A DNA stretch of 64,000 nt from Ganoderma boninense (lineage: Eukaryota; Basidiomycota; Agaricomycetes; Polyporales; Polyporaceae): contig CM035307.1 of assembly GCA_002900995.3 (NCBI GenBank), forward strand, positions 1,984,001 through 2,048,000. Direction: 5' to 3'. The notes below the pieces were generated by a model. The model saw nothing but the letters and a program-made list of their open reading frames with translations, was not told the DNA's origin and did no database searches. Below, piece after piece: positions 56,917-64,000 of this stretch (the stretch's first letter is position 1; each line of letters opens with the position of its first letter). Both the position numbers and the translations under genes were made by a program.

Positions 56917-57651
56917 TCACAAGCCTTGCAGGAAGGCGGACAGCCCCGCGTTCTGACAATCTCCTTCGCGCTTCTCTTGTGCTTGACGCTCGCGGTTCCT
57001 CGCAAGCATGTTTTGTAGACCCGACTTCTTCTTCTGACGAGCCTTTGCCTTTGCATGGGCTTGCGCAGATGAAACCTCCTGTTTGGGGGCCCGAGGAGTG
57101 GTGGAAGCCGACAATGTAGTGGGCGAAGTGGAGAAGGATCCGGTAACGGAGCCTGGTCGAGATGATGTCGGCGTCGATGAAGATGCCATCTGTTGGGAAA
57201 GGCATGGGCTGGCAGATATCGGTCTCAATGAGCTCGACTCAGCGGGCAGCGAAGGTGTCGCAACGTTTGAATCGTGAGGCTGCTCATGATGGGTGTTGGG
57301 CTTGCATCGCAAACGATCCCTGACCTTCGGAAAGGCGGGCGGACAGACCGCACCTAATGGGACATCCTCATCGTGGCCGCAGCTCCGGCAGGACCTCCGC
57401 AGCGCGCGTACCGTCGCAGGGTCGTGGGTGTTCTTTTTACGTCGTTTGTGGCGGACGGATCGCGTTTGGCTGTTGTCGGGAGTGAGAGGGAAGCCACATT
57501 TGACGCAGTGGGTGCCGGAAAAAAGCAGATCCGAGGGGTGGAGGAGGCGAGCACGCGTTGCGTGGAAGGCAGCTAAGGACGAGGGTAGGACGTAGGGGAT
57601 CGCGCGGCGGAAGTTGGCGGAGGCCGGGGGAGGTGCGGCGGGGGGCTGCAT
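56917..57651 (-). CDS. Rpr2/Rpp21/Snm1-type zinc-ribbon protein (probable RNase P/MRP subunit)
   Basis: The chosen start is the ATG at 57651 (MQPPAAPPPASANFRRAIPY); an in-frame ATG at 57696 is possible. A helical segment (LAAFHATRARLLHPSDLLF) is followed by a four-Cys ribbon: HCVKCGFPLTP, a basic HKRRKK stretch, and RRSCRSCGHDEDVP. The rest is Ser/Pro-rich, ending in a basic helix (AKAKARQKKKSGLQNMLARN) and AGLSAFLQGL at the stop 56917-56919. The ribbon spacing and basic tail fit Rpr2/Rpp21/Snm1 proteins, which help RNase P or RNase MRP process tRNA and rRNA. Snm1 (MRP) seems closer because of the long basic tail, but this is inference. The gene appears intronless. Confidence 0.72.
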   Translation of the reverse strand: MQPPAAPPPASANFRRAIPYVLPSSLAAFHATRARLLHPSDLLFSGTHCVKCGFPLTPDNSQTRSVRHKRRKKNTHDPATVRALRRSCRSCGHDEDVPLGAVCPPAFPKVRDRLRCKPNTHHEQPHDSNVATPSLPAESSSLRPISASPCLSQQMASSSTPTSSRPGSVTGSFSTSPTTLSASTTPRAPKQEVSSAQAHAKAKARQKKKSGLQNMLARNRERQAQEKREGDCQNAGLSAFLQGL

Positions 57652-57900
57652 CGCGACCTCGGCTCGAGGAGGCCAAGCACGACACAATAAAAGCATTGTC
57701 CCGATATGGCAGTCGGCTGGTGGGCGGAGGCGCCGTCGCGCGCAGGAAGCATTGTTGTCTTCTGCCAATTGTCCCTGTCCTCGCGCTCAAATGCCCATTC
57801 CAATGGCCCGCTCCGCCGTCCTCACCTTCTCCTTCTCTCCCTCAGCCTCCCACCATCGTCCCCCTCGCTCAGCGCTTGCGCTCGCCGCCCGCCCTGAACG

Positions 57901-59526
57901 ATGCTCACTTCCTCCCGCGCCCACCACTCTCGCCAACAACCCTCCATCTCAAAGCCCATGCCTGTCTCCCAGGTCTCTCCCACCATGCGCCCAGTGTCCC
58001 CGCCGACAAGCCCCAGTAACAAGGGCAAGTCGCGACGGCCCTCCGTCTCCAGTCCCATAACATGGCTCTCGCGTGCCTCCTCATCGGCCTCCATCCAGTC
58101 TGCCACGCCCTACGCGCCCTCGCGCCCCGTGCGCATCTCTGAGCCACGCTTTGCCAACCCCGTCGAGGCATTGGCTGTCTCCCGAAGCGGGGTCCTCGGT
58201 GCAGGCGCTACCGTCGTCCGCACTCCCCAAGAAGCTCTCGCTGGCCCGAGGGCCTCCACCTCGTCCCCCGATCTCCTGTCGCGCGTTCGAAGCCCATCTC
58301 CTGTCCAAGAATATGACGAGGAATCTGACACGCCTGGCAGTCCCCCACTTCCCCCGATCCCTGACAACGCCTCGGAGTATATAGAGGAAGACGCGTCGCA
58401 GCATACTTATGTCGAGGACTCAGAGACCGTCGACAGCCACCCATCACCACTGTCTGTCACTGTCCATCCCCCACCTCCCAACCGCCCACCTCCGTCCTTA
58501 CCGCATGCCCCGGACATGCCCTCCGACATTCCCCCCGCGAGGCCGACGTCTCCGCTGCGACCACACAAGGCAAATTCGCCCTTGGATTGTTTCCCGGTTG
58601 TTCCTCCTCTCCCCGCTGCCGCGATCCAAACACCTCCCCAGCCGCCTTTCAGCGCTGTTCTTGTGTCCATCGCGCCGAGTACCTTGGAGCCCTCCAGGAT
58701 CATTGTGTCACTAGAGACGAGTACAGCAACCCACAAGGCTATGATGTCCACTTTGACATCGCGACCGTCCCATCTCACCTCGTACCTGCTTGGTCTGCTC
58801 CCATCCTCTGATTCCGACGCCCAGTCAGTGTACTCGACCACGAGCGATGTCGATGGTTCCTTCAACTCTATATTCCATCACCATCTTGCCACGTCCGGTG
58901 TTCTCCAAGCTTCGACAAATCTTCACATCTTCCTCGATAGGCCCAGTGCTCCGTAAGTAGAGGTGCCTCTTGACAGTTCTGATCAAACAGACTTACCGCA
59001 TCTACATATTAGGTATACGCACGTCCTTGCATACCTTAGGTCACTGTCCTCGCCAGATCATCCAGCGACACTCCCACACGCTGTCCGTCTGAACGGCTCT
59101 CCCGGTCGCCTCGAAGCGCTTCTCGAGCTTCGAGACGAGGCGTCGTACCTCGGACTGGAGGAGCTCCACGCGCTCTGCGTGGACGAGCTTAGGCATAGGC
59201 AGCCGTGCCCCAATCTCGGCGGGCTGGGTCTGCATATGCGTGGGTTCAGCAACGCGAGCACCAAGAGCTTGCACACCCTTCGCGAGACGTCCGAGCTTGT
59301 TGAACCCGGTCAGCGGCACTCCGGTCACTCTGTCGACTCGGGCTTCGGAAGCAATGGTGCCGGGCCCAGGAAGAGCGGCGCAAGTGGGGACTCGCTCGAC
59401 GCTCCCTGGCCCTCGCCACCTTCTTTGAAGCAGCGGCTTGTGCCGAAAGAAGGGACCCCGAAGAAGGACGGGAACGCGACAACGATGACAACGAGCAAAG
59501 CCAGGCCGACCGGCAATTGGATATAG
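57901..59526 (+). CDS. BTB/POZ-like protein with disordered Ser/Pro N-terminus
   Basis: Two exons (57901-58952, 59013-59526; GTAAGT donor, ATTAG acceptor) give 521 residues. The first ~240 are rich in Ser, Pro and Arg. A BTB/T1-like core follows: SRIIVSLETSTATHKAMMST, SNIHIF-type LHIFLDRPSAPYTHVLAYL, PHAVRLNGSPGRLEALLELR, DEASYLGLEELHALCVDEL. The tail is Ser/Gly-rich and ends TSKARPTGNWI. The pattern LDRPSAP-YTHVLAYLR then RDEASYLGLEEL is like KCTD/BTB folds that pack in oligomers and can feed cullin-3. The role is unknown; the class seems fungal, perhaps basidiomycete-specific. It is divergent from the Snm1-like gene. Confidence 0.7.
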
Positions 59527-59987
59527 TTTGACCGTGCTGTCAGGACGGCTGGTCGACGTCGCGATTTCTGGCTTCGTGTGTGTATAATTATTTGCTCTCG
59601 TCTTCGTGGGTTCGGTGTCCCGGCGTTCCCAACCCCTCATGACTCTGTTGCTCTTCTATTTGACACGTATGTTACCCCTCATCGCGATCCTTGCATACCA
59701 CTGTAATGTATCACCCCGTGCACGCTCGTTACCTTAGTTCACTGCTACCATACCACCACACTACCACACTCTCCTTTTTGCCGAGTCATACCTGTAGTCT
59801 GTATGGTGCATGTAGCATCACACACACGCCAATACACCATTGTTACTAAAAATTATCCACGGGTATGAGGCCGATGAATGATACAGTGGCTCCGATGAGA
59901 GAAATCAAGCGGGATCTGTAATGAGCATTGAGGCTGTAGTATATTCAAAGAGCACGAGATGTGGACCGAAATCCAACAGAAAAGGCC
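59527..59987. other. Convergent 3' region, BTB-like / small unknown gene
   Basis: 461 bp between facing stop codons; the middle is AT-richer and has short CACTACCA repeats near 59745-59770. No gene was recognised. Confidence 0.5.
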
Positions 59988-60528
59988 TTATGCGCTACGA
60001 ACAGGGTTGGAACGAGTTGGCATGAGGATACTTCGTTGTGTGGCAGCAGTTTCCGCAGCAGAACAGTGGGCTATCTTGGGAGCCCACAGGTCATAAAGAT
60101 CCTTGTCGACAGGGTCGAAACACGTAAAGAGGGTAGGGTCGGCGCGGATGATCACCTTCCGCGCTGGGGTCCCCATGCCCGAGGAAGGCTGAGAGGCTAC
60201 TCCGCGGTACGGTGGGCGGTCAAAGATCCGCGAGACACTCGGACTGGAGACGGTGGTGGACGTTGGTGATGCGTCGCCGTCCGGTGAGCGATTCTGTAGA
60301 TTTCGGTGAGCATTGGGTGTCCTGCGCCGTGCGTGGATACAGAGAGCGCGGGAGGACGCACCCCATTGCCAGGGCGCGTGGCGCTGCGGCTACGCAGGCC
60401 ACTGTCGGGGGTTAGAGGTTCCCCGGCTGCAGGTGGTCAATACAGAAGCACAGGTCTAGTTTATACAGCACTATCGACTCACGCTGGGAGCCAAAAGGTG
60501 GGGTGGAGAAGCGGGCGGAGGAGGCCAT
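59988..60528 (-). CDS. Small unrecognised protein (138 residues)
   Basis: Three exons (60528-60483, 60426-60362, 60293-59988) join in frame to 138 codons plus stop. The ATG at 60528 gives MASSARFSTPPFGSQPGEPL. The first ~80 residues are Ser/Pro/Arg-rich and look disordered. One compact block stands out: ARKVIIRADPTLFTCFDPVD followed by KDLYDLWAP, which looks constrained. I do not recognise the family. Both introns have GT-AG ends (GTGAGT, GTGCGT donors) and phases fit, which supports a real gene. It starts 188 bp from the divergent VID27. The 3' end could have one more intron. Confidence 0.6.
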
Positions 60529-60716
60529 GGCACACACTGACAGCAGATTGAAGGCGGCCGCGCTTCAAACGCGTTCCGTGACTGTGACCCTGTTGTGACT
60601 GACGCGAGTGCAGTGTCACAGCGCGAGCGTCACACTGCAGGAGTGGCGAAGCTGCGTTGGGCTGAAGCATGGAGCGGCGCCGATAATGGAATATCTCTTC
60701 GACTTTGACCGCCACC

Positions 60717-63700
60717 ATGAACATCTTCAGGAGCCGTACGTTCAGCAGCAGCATATCGCATTTAACTGACGTCCGACCCGTACTCGTGCAGTTCTAGGCA
60801 AAGTTTGGCGTGCGTCCACCCCTAAGCTCTAGCAGGAGAGGCTCCAATGGTTCTCACTGTACTATCGCAGACGATCCTAACGCGGCGGAGGTCGTCAAGA
60901 TCTCGGAGGGCCAGCTCTTCCTCGTCCGCTCCGAGACTGTGCGCGGAGGGCGCGAGTGCATGTGCGTGATCTCATCTCAGTCGCGCTTCTCTAGCATCCT
61001 CACCTCTGTCTGATATCAGATACAATGACGCCATGGCTACAATCCGGAGGGTCCCCTCCATGGATCACACCTTTCAACTCGTGATCACTCGCGTGTACGA
61101 GGATGGGAATGAGGAGTTGATTGAGGACGAAGAAGAAAGTGAGTTACCCTTTGCATTCCCTCTATCCATCTTCGTAGAAACATCCTTGGACGAGGCTCTC
61201 TATGCACGTCTGCCAAGGCGTTCTGCTCGTCAGAGCTGTCATCCCTCCGTTACCCACCCCAAAAGAAGCTGTAGTTATCATTCAAGCTATATCTACGCCT
61301 ACCTTGGCGCAAATCATCGCACGATGTTCCCCTCTCTCCAGTCCCAGTAGCACGCCACCTGCGGCGATTATCAGCCGCTGAATTCCTCGCCTTCTTACTC
61401 ACCGCGCGTCCAGGCACTGACCCTTTGCTATAGCTGATGAAGAACGCGTCTTTCTAATTTGTGAAGAGCTTGAATTCCGCACTGGCACCACCACCGACAA
61501 TGAGCCCACTTTCGCGTTCCGCGATCTGCAAGGAGACGTCGATGAGCTCTACGAATTTGTGGCAACCGGGACAAACGCGCCAACGCGGGCGTTCTTCGAG
61601 ACGTGCATGTACCGCGCAATGTACGAGCGCAAATACCGCAAGAGCGCAGACAATACCCAGGACTCGGACCTCCAAGAGTTTATCTGGCAGTACGTCCCCC
61701 TTGGCGAGTCTAATGACGCATTCGTATTGATAGATGAAGGCAGGCCGCCCGCAGCAAAGAAGTCGAAGGCGAAGGTTCCGCGGAAAGTAGCGGCGGCTCA
61801 GCCTGAACCTGCGCCGGTCGCGCCCGTGGAGGTGGAAACCGTCGCCACGACTTCCTCCAGCCCGACACGGAGTCCCAAGGGCAAGCAGCTGCAGCGAAGG
61901 CGTCGGAGCCAGACATGCCATCGCTGTTCGCGGAACAGGCGGAGCTGTACCTGTGGGACCTTGAGCGCCAGGTGTTCGAGAAGCAGGCCGATGTCATCGC
62001 GCGGGTAGCGCAGAATGCTGCAGGGGGACCATACGACTACTGGCTCGTCGCGTCGACGACAGACGAGGGTCAGCGGTTTGCGCACCGGATCTCGTCGGAT
62101 ATGAATCAGCGGCTGGCGGCGAGGGTGCTGTCGTTTACGTGGAATCACGTCGAGGAGTCCGGCGTCGCGAACAGCTGGTGCCTGCGCTTCGATTCGAAGG
62201 AGCGGTACGATGAGTTCCAGAGCGCGTTTAGCCGCGCGCTGTGGGAGGGACTCAATAAGCTTCCTTGGGGGAAGGCGAAGGTGCGAGTTCAAATGCTATA
62301 ATGAACACAGTGGGTGAATGGCTGCTCACGATGGGGCTGGCAGTATGAAGATCAGACCTATGTCATGAGCTCTATCAACGAAGATGTCGAGATGAAAGAT
62401 GTGGAGGATGAGGAAGACGAGGAGGACGCCGTCGCTGAAGAATTAGGTATATATATCGTGCTTGTTCTCAACGTGTTTCATGTTGACACCTTGCACAGAC
62501 AAGAGTGACGATGAGGAAGAGGAGGAGTATCCTGACGAGGACGATGAAGTTCCGGCTATGCCCAAAGGTCGCAACAAGCAGCTGACGGTCGGATACAAGG
62601 GCGACCGGTCGTACGTCGTGCGTGAAGACAAGATCGGTGTCTTCAGTCATACGGGTCACAATTCGGTCAAATACTATGCTTCTATTAGCAATGTTGCAAC
62701 ACCTGAGGGTAAAAACTTCAGCCCCAGACATGTACGTCGGTCCATTTTGCTTGTACTGAGATCAATGTGTCTAACCTGAACGTTCAATAGGTCATGCTGC
62801 ACGATCAGGATACAAAGATGATCCTCATGAACCCTAACCAACCCCATTCCCTCTACAACCTTGATATTGAACGCGGCAAGGTTGTCGAAGAATGGAAAGT
62901 CCACGACGACATCACTGTAGACCATATCGCGCCCGACAACAAGTTCGCGCAGATGACGCCTGAACAAACCGTCGTCGGTATCTCGCACAACGCCCTTTTC
63001 CGCATTGATCCCCGTGTCTCCGGGACCAAGATGGTAGACAGCCAGTACAAGCAGTACGTCTCGAAGAACGCTTTCTCTGGCGTCGCAACCACCGAAGGGG
63101 GCAAGCTCGCAGTTGCGAGCGAGAAAGGGCGATATTCGCATGTTTGACTCGATCGGCAAGAACGCCAAGACCGCGCTGCCCCCTCTCGGCGACCCCATCC
63201 TCGGCATCGACGTGACTGCGGACGGCCGCTGGATCGTCGCGACGACGAAGACGTACCTGCTCCTCATTGACACTCTCATCGGCGAGGGTCGGTACACAGG
63301 CCAGCTTGGGTTCGACCGCAGCTTCCCCGCGAACGCGAAACCCATTCCGCGGCGTCTACAACTGCGGGCGGAGCATGTCGCATACATGGACCACAGCGTC
63401 GCGTTTACGCCGGCGAGGTAAGCCCGTCAAACACCCGCAGAGCTCCATTCTCCGGATCTCTGGACTGCCTGCGGCGCGCTGCATTTTACGTGTTCGTTCG
63501 ATCGCTGACCACGACGTGTGTCTCACACAGGTTCAATCAGGGTGAAGGCAAAGAGGAGAACGCGATCGTGACATCCACCGGGCAGTACGTCGTCGCCTGG
63601 GACTTCGCCAAGGTGAAGAAGGGCCAGCTCGACAAGTACGAGATCAAGAAGTGCGTGTGCCGTTCCATTCCGTCTTCTGCGTCCCTCCCTTCCGCGCTCC

Positions 63701-64000
63701 GCATCGCTCCGCTCGCGCCATTGGCCGGGCCAAGGCTAAAAAGCACAGCGCTCATCTAACTCCACGTGCAGGTACGACCAACTGGTGGTGCAAGACAACT
63801 TCAAGTTTGGCGACGATAAGGAAATCGTACGTGCCCTTGGCTTTGCCATGCCGCGTGCGTGTACGTGGAGCTTATGCTGCGTCTTGCTTGGCTCTTCCTT
63901 TTCAGATCGTCGCACTGCAGAACGACGTGCTCGCCATCAACAAGAAGAACCTCAAGCGGCCTACCAGGGCATCTCTGGCTCCCGGCCCGAGTCGCAGCCG
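60717..64000 (+). CDS. VID27: Vid27 family protein (3' truncated by window), with one apparent frameshift
   Basis: The ATG at 60717 sits in a GCCACC context. Small exons spell MNIFRSLLGKVW-HDPNAAEVVKISEGQLFLV, the Vid27 start. Later parts are RAFFETCMYRAMYERKYRKS, LQEFIWQYVPLGES, AEQAELYLWDLERQVFEKQA (PH-like region), an acidic linker, then the beta-propeller: LTVGYKGDRSYVVREDKIGV, LHDQDTKMILMNPNQPHSLY, FSGVATTEGGKLAVASEKGD, LPPLGDPILGIDVTADGRWI, NAIVTSTGQYVVAWDFAKVK. In yeast Vid27 is a cytosolic protein linked to glucose-induced degradation; its biochemical role is unclear. Near 61885 SPKGK and AAAAKASEPD are one base out of phase, as if one G were missing. The frame is still open at base 64000. 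Confidence 0.9.

Overview
The window is a gene-dense, intron-rich nuclear segment from a filamentous fungus, almost certainly a basidiomycete of the Agaricomycetes type. The reasons are about 25 protein genes in 64 kb, very many introns of roughly 50-80 bp, moderately high GC, and core genes with basidiomycete-like architecture. No transposon, CRISPR array, rRNA or tRNA was found. The content is core eukaryotic housekeeping rather than an accessory or mobile region.

Layout. 1-9 kb: end of a COP9 signalosome subunit 4 gene, an RS-rich CTD kinase (Ctk1/CDK12 type), a DCAF-type WD40 protein and a vacuolar aspartic protease. 9-23 kb: a Brd8-like bromodomain protein facing a complete TRA1 gene of about 11.5 kb, tail to tail. 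24-28 kb: an unrecognised polytopic membrane protein with a long Ser/Pro-rich tail, then verprolin. 28-38.7 kb: protein disulfide isomerase, TCTP, UTP15, CTNNBL1, an RBM42-like RNA-binding protein and ribosomal protein L5. 38.8-46 kb: Mediator subunit 17, a Zn2Cys6 transcription factor and an intronless exonuclease III/AP-endonuclease-like gene. 46-56 kb: a Kre9/Knh1-like cell-surface protein, VPS24, mitochondrial NAD-isocitrate dehydrogenase subunit 1 and SSD1. 56-64 kb: an Rpr2/Snm1-type zinc-ribbon protein, a BTB-like protein, a small unrecognised gene and VID27, which runs off the end.

How the genes relate. Several act in polymerase II transcription (Ctk1, Tra1, the Brd8-like protein, Med17, the Zn2Cys6 factor). 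Others act in ribosome production and translation (Utp15, L5, TCTP, the Snm1-like protein, Ssd1) and in the secretory/endosomal system (PDI, vacuolar protease, Vps24, the Kre9-like protein). The Brd8-like gene and TRA1, both expected NuA4 acetyltransferase components, are direct neighbours. Many genes are divergent pairs sharing 190-430 bp promoters, and CACGTG boxes recur in several of them.

Points to check. Five genes whose family is clear each need a one-base correction to read through (Brd8-like, verprolin, UTP15, CTNNBL1, VID27). Four of these look like loss of one base from a short G or C run, which suggests assembly error rather than decay. SSD1 keeps all four RNase II catalytic aspartates, unlike the yeast pseudonuclease. 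I found no convincing undescribed multi-gene system; the best unknowns are the membrane protein at 24-26 kb and the 138-residue protein at 60 kb.
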